Shown one piece after another: positions 18,541 to 30,195 of a stretch of DNA of 64,000 bases. Every line of letters starts with the position of its first letter. Positions within the stretch are counted from its first letter, which is position 1. The DNA comes from Janthinobacterium lividum (lineage in GTDB: Bacteria; Pseudomonadota; Gammaproteobacteria; Burkholderiales; Burkholderiaceae_D). The stretch is taken from NCBI RefSeq assembly GCF_034424625.1, contig NZ_CP139976.1, positions 6,258,532-6,322,531 of the forward strand, in the 5' to 3' direction. The position numbers and the translations under genes were made by a program. A model generated the notes under the pieces. That model did not search any database. It had not been told where the DNA came from and worked only from the letters and a program-made list of their open reading frames with translations.

Positions 18541-19560
18541 TCAGGCGGCGGCCACCGTGCAGATGCTGCTCCGCTCCTGCTGCGCGAAAGTGATACGCAC
18601 GGGTAAAAACCGGGCAATCACCTCGGCATTCGTCAGCGCATGTTGCGATACCTTGTTGCAGCTGAAGGTACCGCCGCCCGCCAGCGCCATGGGCAGCAAG
18701 AGCTGGTCGGCCAGGTGCTCGCCGACGGCCGCGTCCGTCTTGAGATAGGCGCGCACCTCGTTCAACAGGCGCTTGGCCACCGATTCGGCCAGCAAGGACT
18801 TTTCACCGAACGAAGTAAACACCTCCGTGACATGCTCATGCTCGAGCGTCAGCAACAGGACATTGCCCGGTCCCTGCTCCGCCGGCAAGCCGACGAGGCG
18901 CAACTGCTTGCCGCTCCAGCCCATGCCCCCGGCGACACGCTCGAGCTCGCGCGCGGCCACCTGCACATGCACGCCCGCCACCACGCTTTCCGCATACCCC
19001 GCCTTCCGTTCGCCGCGCTGCAGCAATGCGATGGGCCGCAAGCGCTGGCACGGTTGCACGGTGGCCATCACCTCGCCGCCGCCTGCGGGATGAAAGCCAT
19101 AGCGTTGCAGCGTAATATCCACCTCGGCCCCCATCTGTTCCAGGACACGGCCATATGCGCGCTGCAGGAAATGCACGGGCGGTGCCATGGCATTGTGCGT
19201 GCCGCCACTGATGCGCACGGTGGACGGCCCATCCGCATGCAGCAGGGCCGGCAACAGGGTTTGCAATACCAGAGTGCAACTGCCCGCGCTGCCGATGGCA
19301 AAGCGGTAATCGCCGCCACGCAGGGGACCAGGCACGAATTCCAGGCTCGACGCGCGCAGCGCCACCGGCGTCGTGCGCGCCCCGCAAATGGCGGTTGCCG
19401 CCTGCACAGCCAGCAGATGCTGGCGCAGCAAGCCGGGCTTTTCCCGCCCCGCGCGAATGTTAATCAGCCGAAACGGTTGCCCCGTGATCATCGACAAGCT
19501 CAGCGCCGAACGTAAAATCTGTCCGCCGCCTTCGCCTTGCGCTCCATCTATTTCTATCAT
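18541..19560 (-). CDS. rtcA: RNA 3'-terminal phosphate cyclase RtcA
   Basis: A 339-residue RtcA. The enzyme uses ATP to turn an RNA 3'-phosphate into a 2',3'-cyclic phosphate through an AMP-histidine intermediate. The N-terminus MIEIDGAQGEGGGQILRSAL is the family signature. The C-terminal SQHALTN carries the expected nucleophilic histidine, and the GGGTF loop precedes it. Length is typical. It follows rtcB by 16 bp and is the last gene of the rsr-rtcB-rtcA transcript, driven by the sigma-54 promoter at 22634. Confidence 0.96.
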   Translation of the reverse strand: MIEIDGAQGEGGGQILRSALSLSMITGQPFRLINIRAGREKPGLLRQHLLAVQAATAICGARTTPVALRASSLEFVPGPLRGGDYRFAIGSAGSCTLVLQTLLPALLHADGPSTVRISGGTHNAMAPPVHFLQRAYGRVLEQMGAEVDITLQRYGFHPAGGGEVMATVQPCQRLRPIALLQRGERKAGYAESVVAGVHVQVAARELERVAGGMGWSGKQLRLVGLPAEQGPGNVLLLTLEHEHVTEVFTSFGEKSLLAESVAKRLLNEVRAYLKTDAAVGEHLADQLLLPMALAGGGTFSCNKVSQHALTNAEVIARFLPVRITFAQQERSSICTVAAA

Positions 19561-19576
19561 CTCTGTTTTCTCTCTA

Positions 19577-20812
19577 TTATCCTTTGACGCAGACGACCTG
19601 CTTCAAGATATGCACGACATCGACCAGCTCGCGCTGCGCCAGCATCACCGCATCGATATCCTTGTAAGCCATCGGAATTTCATCGATCACGTTTTCATCC
19701 TTGCGGCATTCCACGCCTTGCGTGGCGCGGATCTGGTCATCCAGGTTGAAGCGCCGCTTCGCTTCCGTGCGGCTCATCGTGCGTCCCGCGCCGTGGCTGC
19801 AGCTATGGAAACTCTCCGCATTGCCCTTGCCGCGCACGATAAAGCTCTTCGCGCCCATGGAGCCGGGAATGATCCCCAGTTCGCCCGCGCGGGCCGACAC
19901 GGCACCTTTGCGCGTGATCAATACATCCTTGCCGAAGTGGTGCTCCTTCTGCACATAGTTATGGTGGCAGTTGACGGCTTCCACGTGCGTCTGGAACGGT
20001 TTATGGATGACCGTGCGCACGGCGGCGATCAGGTTCTGCATCATCACTTCGCGGTTGTTGCGGGCGAAACGCTGCGCCCAGCCCACCGCCTCCACGTAAT
20101 CGTCGTAATGCTGCGTTCCTTCGGCCAGGTAAGCCAGATCCTGGTCGGGCAGGTTGATGAAGTGGGTGCGCATATCCTGCTTGGCCAGTTCGATGAAATG
20201 GCTGCCGATGGCATTACCCACGCCGCGCGAACCGGAATGCAGCATGAACCATACGGAACCCTGTTCATCGAGACAGACCTCGACGAAGTGGTTACCGCTG
20301 CCCAAAGTCCCCAGGTGGCGATAATTGTTCGTATTTTTCAGCTTCGGCGTTTTCAGGCAGATCGCATCGAATTCGTCTTTCAGTTGCAGCCACGCGGCAT
20401 CGACCACCGAGGGCGGCGTATGCCAGGAACCCTCGTCGCGGCCGCGGTGTCCGCGCGTCTTTGGCGACATCCCGTGTGGAATGGCGCGTTCGATGGCGCT
20501 GCGCAGCGGCCCCAGATTATCGGGCAAATCATTCGCCGTCAGCGTGGTTTTCGCCGCCATCATGCCGCAACCGATATCCACGCCCACCGCCGCAGGAATC
20601 ACGGCGCCCAAGGTGGGAATCACGCTGCCGATGGTCGACCCTTTACCCAGGTGGACGTCCGGCATGACGGCGATGTGCTTGTAAATAAACGGCAGGGTCG
20701 CCGTGTTGCGCAATTGCTTTTTGGCCGCTTCTTCGACGGGCACGCCACGTGTCCACATTTTGACGGGACGGCTGCCTTCGGTATGCAGGACTTCGTATTC
20801 TTCTTTTTTCAT
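19577..20812 (-). CDS. rtcB: RNA-splicing ligase RtcB
   Basis: A 411-residue RtcB, the GTP- and Mn-dependent ligase that joins 2',3'-cyclic phosphate or 3'-phosphate RNA ends to 5'-OH ends. Metal and catalytic motifs are intact: GVDIGCGM (Cys82), the histidine of LGSGNHF, and SCSHGAGRTMSR with the guanylylated histidine. It is close to the E. coli enzyme (APVKMWT / HIAVMPDVHLGKGST). I chose the ATG at 20812, matching the E. coli start and preceded by GAGAAG; an in-frame ATG at 20824 would add four residues. The upstream 200 bp holds the structured RNA candidates described separately. Confidence 0.96.
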   Translation of the reverse strand: MKKEEYEVLHTEGSRPVKMWTRGVPVEEAAKKQLRNTATLPFIYKHIAVMPDVHLGKGSTIGSVIPTLGAVIPAAVGVDIGCGMMAAKTTLTANDLPDNLGPLRSAIERAIPHGMSPKTRGHRGRDEGSWHTPPSVVDAAWLQLKDEFDAICLKTPKLKNTNNYRHLGTLGSGNHFVEVCLDEQGSVWFMLHSGSRGVGNAIGSHFIELAKQDMRTHFINLPDQDLAYLAEGTQHYDDYVEAVGWAQRFARNNREVMMQNLIAAVRTVIHKPFQTHVEAVNCHHNYVQKEHHFGKDVLITRKGAVSARAGELGIIPGSMGAKSFIVRGKGNAESFHSCSHGAGRTMSRTEAKRRFNLDDQIRATQGVECRKDENVIDEIPMAYKDIDAVMLAQRELVDVVHILKQVVCVKG

Positions 20813-20848
20813 CGCTTCTCTCATTTTCTATTGTAATCAGTACGACAA

Positions 20849-20942
20849 CCCGACAAGGAGGGGCAGGATTTTCTGGCGGCGTACTGCGCGCGCCAGGCCG
20901 GTTTGACGCGGCTGATCGATGTAATCCTGTCTGCATTCGGGG
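20849..20942 (-). ncRNA. Candidate Y-RNA-like element 2 (rsr-rtcB spacer)
   Basis: On the minus strand a 94-nt stem-loop has outer pairs CCC/GGG, a 7-nt 5' bulge GAATGCA, then GACAGG pairing with CTTGTC (one G-U), and an inner hairpin CTGGCG...CGCCAG. An alternative inner stem CAGGATT/AATCCTG competes for two bases. The bulge and following stem repeat the design of element 1 upstream. In other bacteria rsr-rtcBA operons carry Y RNAs (YrlA) at this place. I do not see a clear tRNA-like T-arm, so the family assignment is inference. Confidence 0.5.
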
Positions 20943-20949
20943 CACTGCG

Positions 20950-21006
20950 GCGCATGACAAGTCTGGACAGGACGTCTCTTATGTAGTCTTGTCCGCATTC
21001 ATGCGC
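20950..21006 (-). ncRNA. Candidate Y-RNA-like element 1 (rsr-rtcB spacer)
   Basis: Starting 7 nt after the Ro-like gene's stop codon, the minus strand forms GCGCAT / ATGCGC closing a second stem GACAAG / CTTGTC, with a one-sided 7-nt bulge GAATGCG between the two helices and a 26-nt loop. A long closing stem with a bulge is the hallmark of Ro-binding Y RNAs. The 5' strand (GAATGCGGACAAGACTACAT) is repeated with 17 of 20 matches in element 2. Confidence 0.5.
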
Positions 21007-21012
21007 TTTACT

Positions 21013-22584
21013 TCAACAACCGGTTGCCGCGATATCGATGGCGGCGATTTCTCCCACCCAGTGGGCGGGGTCCAGCTGGCCGGCGGCAAAGGCGGCGATG
21101 ATCTTGAAGACGTCATCGGAAAAACCGCCGATATTCAGGATATCCTCGCATTCCATCGCCTGCGTCGTGGCATGCGGCGCAATATCGATGCACACCAGTT
21201 TCGCCTGCGGATTGCGCTGCTTGAACACCTTCCATTGTCCCATCGTCGCCGTGGCGCCGCTGCGTCTGGCGTCGATCCACGATTCGTTATCGGACACATA
21301 AATCACCAGGTCGGCCAGCTCCTTCTTGCTGTTCATGCGCATCAGCGGTGCGCTGCAATTGGTGCCGCCGCCACCGATGGCCGCCAGCCTGGCCGCGTTG
21401 CTCATCACGCTGTCATCCGCAGCCAGCCCGCACGTCACGACGCTGTGCTCGAACGGCAGCAACATCGCATCCGGGTTCTTGCGCAGCATGGCCGCCGCCA
21501 CCAGCGCCACCACATCGATGCAGCGCACGCTCGACGTGGCGCTGCCGCGAAAACCGCTGACGGGCGACGACATCGAGCCGGAGACGTCGGGGCACACCAC
21601 CACCCTGCCAGCGATCCGCGGCACGTTCGCCAGCGCTATTTCCAGCGCCGCTTCCAGCGCATCGCGCACGATGGCCGGCACGCTCTCACCGGCCGCCAGG
21701 TACGCGGACAGCAGCTGGTACGGAAACACCCGTACCTGGCTAATCGCCTCGGGATCGCGCAGCTTGGCAGCGATCAGTTCCGGCATGCCGGCTATCGCAT
21801 ACACGCCGTGACGCCCAAAGGTGTTCAGATTCATGCGCACCATTTGCCAGCTGCCCTGGCGGGCGATCTGCGCCCAATCCTGCGCGCTCAAGGACAGCGC
21901 CGTCAGCATCTGGAACGGTACGTCCGGTATCGCTTGCGAAGGATCTGCCTTGTAGGCCTCGAACGCGGCCAGCGCCGGCGGCAGCGCCTTGGCATCGTAG
22001 GGCTTGCCGATCAGCCAGGCAAAGAATGCCTCCCGCCACGCTTCCTGCGGTTTCGGATGCACCATCTTCACCACGTCGGCCAGCGAAGGCGCATTGCCCA
22101 CGGCGGCGGCCAGCAAGGCCTGTTCCGAAGCGGTGTTCAGCCATGCCTGCACGAGCTTTTTCGGACGCGATCCCAGCGACTTGCGTCCCACGGCGCCGGA
22201 GCGCATGATCTGCACAAAGTTGCGCAGCATCTTGCCGTTGTTGATGGCACGCCGGAATACCGGTGCGAATTGCGCAGCGCCCTGCCCCGCCAGCACGGCC
22301 ACCAGCAAGGCCGGCATGTCTTTCATGTAGCCCCGTTCGCGGCAGTACACGGCCGTCTGCGCAATGAAGGCGGGGTCGACCGCCTGGCACAGCTCGAGTA
22401 CTGTTGCCAGCTGCGCTTCGGCGCTGGCATAAAACGTCGTGTTCAGGCAGCCGGTGGCCGCGTATTGCGCCAGCTGATGCCGGGGCGTCAGCGCATAGGC
22501 TGGCGCGCCTTCCGCATTGCGCGCCAAGGCCGCTGGCAAGGTTCCTGTCTGTTGCGCGCTCTGGAATAACTGGGCGTTGGCCAT
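21013..22584 (-). CDS. rsr: TROVE-domain Ro60-like protein (Rsr)
   Basis: A 523-residue bacterial Ro orthologue. The N-terminal two thirds is the helical TROVE ring that binds misfolded RNA and Y RNA (for example NNGKMLRNFVQIMRSGAVGRKSLGSRPK). The C-terminal third is a von Willebrand A domain with MIDAS motif DVSGSMSS near residue 333. In Deinococcus and Salmonella, Rsr works with Y RNA and exonucleases such as PNPase in RNA turnover. It is the first gene of the operon; the sigma-54 promoter is about 50 bp upstream. A structured spacer of about 200 bp separates it from rtcB, unlike the tight rtcB-rtcA junction. Confidence 0.93.
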   Translation of the reverse strand: MANAQLFQSAQQTGTLPAALARNAEGAPAYALTPRHQLAQYAATGCLNTTFYASAEAQLATVLELCQAVDPAFIAQTAVYCRERGYMKDMPALLVAVLAGQGAAQFAPVFRRAINNGKMLRNFVQIMRSGAVGRKSLGSRPKKLVQAWLNTASEQALLAAAVGNAPSLADVVKMVHPKPQEAWREAFFAWLIGKPYDAKALPPALAAFEAYKADPSQAIPDVPFQMLTALSLSAQDWAQIARQGSWQMVRMNLNTFGRHGVYAIAGMPELIAAKLRDPEAISQVRVFPYQLLSAYLAAGESVPAIVRDALEAALEIALANVPRIAGRVVVCPDVSGSMSSPVSGFRGSATSSVRCIDVVALVAAAMLRKNPDAMLLPFEHSVVTCGLAADDSVMSNAARLAAIGGGGTNCSAPLMRMNSKKELADLVIYVSDNESWIDARRSGATATMGQWKVFKQRNPQAKLVCIDIAPHATTQAMECEDILNIGGFSDDVFKIIAAFAAGQLDPAHWVGEIAAIDIAATGC

Positions 22585-22633
22585 TTTTCGTCCCTCTCTG
22601 CTCTCTACGTTTATCTTGTTGGTATCTCCCCTA

Positions 22634-22650
22634 TTGCAAGCGCTGTGCCA
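22634..22650 (-). promoter_or_regulatory. Sigma-54 promoter of rsr-rtcBA
   Basis: Minus strand TGGCACAGCGCTTGCAA, GG-N10-GC, 50 bp before the rsr ATG. RtcR, the dedicated sigma-54 activator, is encoded divergently, so the regulator-promoter pair is self-consistent. Confidence 0.85.
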
Positions 22651-22759
22651 GCTTTCAATAATTCCTCAAAAATTTTCATAACCAATTGATTTCATTAAGT
22701 AATATTTCCACGCAAGCTGTGCACTGAAAATATCCCTGTCATGGCGATTTGGAATACAA

Positions 22760-22784
22760 TTATCTTTTAAGATAAATTTTTATC
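22760..22784. promoter_or_regulatory. Overlapping AT-rich palindromes before rtcR
   Basis: TTATCTTTTAAGATAA (7-bp arms, 22760-22775) overlaps GATAAATTTTTATC (22771-22784), ending 6 bp before the rtcR ATG, where a ribosome site would be expected but none is seen. It may be an operator or an RtcR upstream site about 110 bp from the sigma-54 promoter. Confidence 0.4.
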
Positions 22785-22790
22785 TCACAT

Positions 22791-24398
22791 ATGCAAGCAA
22801 AACGCACCGTCGTTATCGGTTTTCTCGGCACGCAACTCGACAACGGCAGGGGAGCGGCACGCTGGGAAAAATGGCGTCCCAGCATAGCCCTGACTCAGCA
22901 CGAGGACAAGATCATCGACCGCTTCGAGCTGCTGTACGCGGGCAGCCAATTTGACAATCTGGTACGCCAGGTGTCGCAGGATATCGCCAGCGTCTCGCCT
23001 GAAACCAGGCTGATCGCCCACGAACTGCCCATCAGCGATGCCTGGGACTTCGAGAATGTGTATGGCGCGCTCTATGATTTTGCCAACAGCTACCCCTTCG
23101 ATCCGGACAAGGAAGACTATTGGATCCACATCACCACCGGCAGCCACGTGGTGCAGATCTGCATGTTCCTGATGACGGAAGCGCGCTATTTCCCCGGCCG
23201 CCTCGTGCAAACGTCGCCGCCAAAGCGCCAGGGCGCCGGCAACCCCGGCAGCTACGCGCTGATCGACCTCGATCTGTCGCGCTACGACCAGATCGCCCAG
23301 CGTTTTACGCGCGAACAGGCCGAAGGCGTGGCCTTCCTGAAGTCCGGCATCGCCACGCGCAATGCCAAGTTCAACGGCATGATCGATGAAATCGAGCGCG
23401 TCGCCATCAAGTCAAAAGCCCCCATGCTGCTGATGGGGCCGACCGGTGCCGGCAAATCCTTCCTCGCGCGCCGCGTGTATGAACTGAAAAAATCGCGCCA
23501 CCAGATCGATGGCAAGTTCATCGACCTCAATTGCGCCACCCTGCATGGCGATGGCGCAGCCTCTACCTTGTTCGGCCATATCAAGGGTTCCTTCACGGGG
23601 GCGGGCTCGGATCGACCCGGCTTGCTGCGCAGCGCGCACAAGGGCTTGCTGTTTCTCGATGAAATCGGTGAACTGGGGCTCGACGAACAGGCGATGCTGC
23701 TGAAAGCCATCGAAGAAAAGCGTTTTTTCCCCGTCGGTGCCGATACGGAGGTGCAGAGCGACTTCCAGCTGATCGCTGGCACCAACCGCGATCTGGGCAA
23801 GGAGGTGGCGGCCGGCCGCTTCCGCGAAGACTTGTATGCGCGCATCAATCTGTGGACATACGAATTGCCGGGCCTGGCGCAGCGCCCGGAAGATATCGAG
23901 CCGAACCTGGAATACCTGCTGACGCAATACAGCGCGGAGACGGGCGAACGCGTGCGCTTCAACAAGGAGGCACACGAGCGTTTCATGCGTTTCGCCACCC
24001 TTCCCACCTCGGCATGGAAGGGTAATTTCCGCGATCTGTCCGCCGCTATCACGCGCCTGGCCACCCTGTCGGAAGCGGGACGCATCACGGATGGCGTCGT
24101 CGACGAGGAAATCCGGCGCTTGAAGCGCATGTGGCAGCAGCATGACAAGCCCGCCGCCAGCACGGAAATCGACCTGGCCGATATCATGGGAAGCGAGGCA
24201 GCCGCGCAGCTCGACCTGTTTGATGTCCTGCAGCTGAGGTCGGTAATTCAGGTATGCCAGCAATCGAACAGCTTGTCCGATGCGGGTCGCAAGCTGTATG
24301 CCGTATCGCGTGATGCGAAGGCCAAACCAAATGACGCTGACAGGTTGAAAAAGTATCTGACGAAGTTCGGCTTGAGCTGGGAAGAAGTGAGTCGATAA
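22791..24398 (+). CDS. rtcR: RtcR, CARF-domain sigma-54 activator of RNA repair
   Basis: A 535-residue RtcR. The N-terminal domain (about 1-180, starting RTVVIGFLGTQLD) is the CARF-type sensor that also occurs in CRISPR accessory proteins; in RtcR it represses the ATPase until an RNA-end ligand binds. The AAA+ domain has Walker A GPTGAGKS (216-223), the sigma-54 loop GSFTGA (266-271, Ser in place of the usual Ala) and Walker B GLLFLDE (285-291). A helical DNA-binding end follows (LSDAGRKLYAVSRDAK). It is transcribed divergently from rsr-rtcBA. The start lacks an obvious Shine-Dalgarno sequence. Confidence 0.95.
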   Translation: MQAKRTVVIGFLGTQLDNGRGAARWEKWRPSIALTQHEDKIIDRFELLYAGSQFDNLVRQVSQDIASVSPETRLIAHELPISDAWDFENVYGALYDFANSYPFDPDKEDYWIHITTGSHVVQICMFLMTEARYFPGRLVQTSPPKRQGAGNPGSYALIDLDLSRYDQIAQRFTREQAEGVAFLKSGIATRNAKFNGMIDEIERVAIKSKAPMLLMGPTGAGKSFLARRVYELKKSRHQIDGKFIDLNCATLHGDGAASTLFGHIKGSFTGAGSDRPGLLRSAHKGLLFLDEIGELGLDEQAMLLKAIEEKRFFPVGADTEVQSDFQLIAGTNRDLGKEVAAGRFREDLYARINLWTYELPGLAQRPEDIEPNLEYLLTQYSAETGERVRFNKEAHERFMRFATLPTSAWKGNFRDLSAAITRLATLSEAGRITDGVVDEEIRRLKRMWQQHDKPAASTEIDLADIMGSEAAAQLDLFDVLQLRSVIQVCQQSNSLSDAGRKLYAVSRDAKAKPNDADRLKKYLTKFGLSWEEVSR

Positions 24399-24418
24399 AA
24401 CGCCGCACCCGAACACCC

Positions 24419-24482
24419 GGGGTCAGACCCTCCACACCGCCAACGCCAGATTCGACGCCAACGCGCGAGGGGGTCTGACCCC
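24419..24482. repeat. Inverted-repeat element GGGGTCAGACC / GGTCTGACCCC
   Basis: Arms GGGGTCAGACCCTC and GAGGGGGTCTGACCCC flank about 35 bp between rtcR and rRNA operon 2. The GGGGTCAGACC palindrome is a common intergenic repeat in Burkholderiales. It may end rtcR transcription. Confidence 0.6.
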
Positions 24483-24521
24483 AGCCTTCGTTTGGGGTTC
24501 GCCATCACAAACCGCCAGACG

Positions 24522-24555
24522 AAAAAAAACCCGACCATTTCTGATCGGGTTTTTC
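24522..24555 (-). terminator. rRNA operon 2 terminator
   Basis: Minus strand: stem AAACCCGATCAG-AAAT-GGTCGGGTTT followed by a T run, just beyond 5S. The A run on the other side could also stop rtcR transcription. Confidence 0.85.
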
Positions 24556-24572
24556 TCTTACTGCGAATAACA

Positions 24573-24688
24573 AGCCTGACGATAACCTACTTTCACACTG
24601 GTTGCAGCACTATCATCGGCGCAAAGTTGTTTCACGGTCCTGTTCGGGATGGGAAGGGGTGGGACCAACTTGCTATGGTCATCAGGCA
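24573..24688 (-). rRNA. 5S rRNA (rRNA operon 2)
   Basis: About 116 nt on the minus strand starting TGCCTGATGACCATAGCAAG and carrying the conserved CCCATCCCGAAC loop; its two ends pair. It is followed by the terminator. The 24689-24827 spacer to 23S holds nothing recognised. Confidence 0.95.
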
Positions 24689-24827
24689 TAACTTGTACTG
24701 GCGTTTGTCTCCTGTGGGACGACAAGGCCATGAATCTGGAAGAAGCAAAGATTAGGGTAATGAATAGTTGTATCAACACACACGCAACGTTGTACCGTCT
24801 TATCCTCTGTACCTGCTAAGGTTATAG

Positions 24828-27699
<2,872 letters not shown>

Positions 27700-27853
27700 C
27701 TATAACGTTAGCCTCTGATTACTAGGTAATCAAAGAGCGCTACAGGGATAAGAAAGTACAACGTTGTTGCTTGTTTGTTGATACATACAATCATTACCCA
27801 TCGATCTACCTTTTACGGCAAACCGATCAATAAATAATCTTTACTTCTTCCAG

Positions 27854-27867
27854 ATTGTTAAAGAACA
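27854..27867 (-). promoter_or_regulatory. boxA-like site in the 16S-23S spacer, operon 2
   Basis: TGTTCTTTAACAAT on the minus strand, the same as at 443-456 in operon 1. Confidence 0.65.
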
Positions 27868-27940
27868 TACAGCACTTGATCTCGAAAAGACCAAACCTAA
27901 ATCCCGGTGCATTATCAGCACTGATTTACGTTTGAACTTT

Positions 27941-28016
27941 TGGTGGAGGATGACGGGATCGAACCGACGACCCCCTGCTTGCAAAGCAGGTGCTCTCCCA
28001 GCTGAGCTAATCCCCC
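27941..28016 (-). tRNA. tRNA-Ala (anticodon TGC), operon 2
   Basis: The same 76-nt sequence as the copy at 531-606, with TGC anticodon and encoded CCA. Confidence 0.96.
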
Positions 28017-28040
28017 TAGGGTATTTCCAGACTACAGAAA

Positions 28041-28060
28041 CTGGTAGGGCTGCTTGGACT
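28041..28060 (-). repeat. Partial duplicate of the tRNA-Ile 3' end, operon 2
   Basis: The same 20-nt remnant as at 631-650, between tRNA-Ile and tRNA-Ala. Confidence 0.7.
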
Positions 28061-28087
28061 AGCGTCCACCTTACCCCCAGTTTTTTC

Positions 28088-28164
28088 TGGTAGGGCTGGT
28101 TGGACTCGAACCAACGACCCCCGCGTTATCAACACGGTGCTCTAACCAGCTGAGCTACAGCCCC
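28088..28164 (-). tRNA. tRNA-Ile (anticodon GAT), operon 2
   Basis: The same 77-nt sequence as the copy at 678-754, with GAT anticodon and encoded CCA. Confidence 0.96.
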
Positions 28165-28240
28165 AAATGCTGTTCTTTATATTAACAGCCGATAAGTGTG
28201 AACATTTGATGCGTGAATCATTACTGATTCGTGCAAACTC

Positions 28241-29775
<1,535 letters not shown>

Positions 29776-29827
29776 ATCTCTGTTACTTTGCCCTTTTACA
29801 GGCATGGTCGAACTATTTAACTAGTTC

Positions 29828-29852
29828 AAACCCCTCGCATTGCGAGGTGTTT
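29828..29852 (-). promoter_or_regulatory. 16S leader hairpin, operon 2
   Basis: A 25-nt inverted repeat with arms AAACCCCTCGC / GCGAGGTGTTT, at the same place and size as 2416-2440 in operon 1. The stem sequence differs but pairing is kept. Confidence 0.55.
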
Positions 29853-29994
29853 GCTCACTCAAAAAACTGACAGGCTACTTCCGAAGAAGTATCCTATTTC
29901 ATTATTTCTTGTGAACATTTGATATTTTAAGTTTTACAGCGATCTGAAGATCACTGCTGCACTTACATCAAATGCCCACACTTATCGACTGTTA

Positions 29995-30008
29995 ATTGTT
30001 AAAGAACT
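29995..30008 (-). promoter_or_regulatory. boxA-like site in the rRNA leader, operon 2
   Basis: GTTCTTTAACAAT on the minus strand, conserved with the leader of operon 1. Confidence 0.65.
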
Positions 30009-30072
30009 GTATTCGGTTACTGCTTTCGCGCTATCGACAAAGCGTTGTGTTTGTCAGCTGCGAAGAAGGAAG

Positions 30073-30101
30073 AGTATGAAGCATTTTGCTACGTCCGTCA
30101 A
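30073..30101 (-). promoter_or_regulatory. Possible second rrn promoter (P2), operon 2
   Basis: TTGACG-17-CATACT on the minus strand, conserved with 2660-2688. Confidence 0.4.
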
Positions 30102-30159
30102 CTCCTTCTTTTTTCTCACTTTACGCTGCATTTGCATGCGTCGTTCAGCGAGGGGGCGA

Positions 30160-30188
30160 ATTATAGCCAAGCAACAGCGTGTCCGCAA
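30160..30188 (-). promoter_or_regulatory. rRNA operon promoter P1, operon 2
   Basis: TTGCGG, 17 bp, TATAAT, GC-rich discriminator on the minus strand. The -35 box lies 8 bp past the yfaP stop codon, so any UP element is inside the yfaP reading frame. Confidence 0.75.
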
Positions 30189-30195
30189 GAGCCAT

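Noticed and set aside
19373..20836. A 487-codon plus-strand frame over rtcB
   Set aside because: Antisense to a highly conserved rtcB; no family features.
24399..24572. A small gene between rtcR and 5S
   Set aside because: Only the palindromic repeat and the rRNA terminator are there; no frame with a ribosome site.
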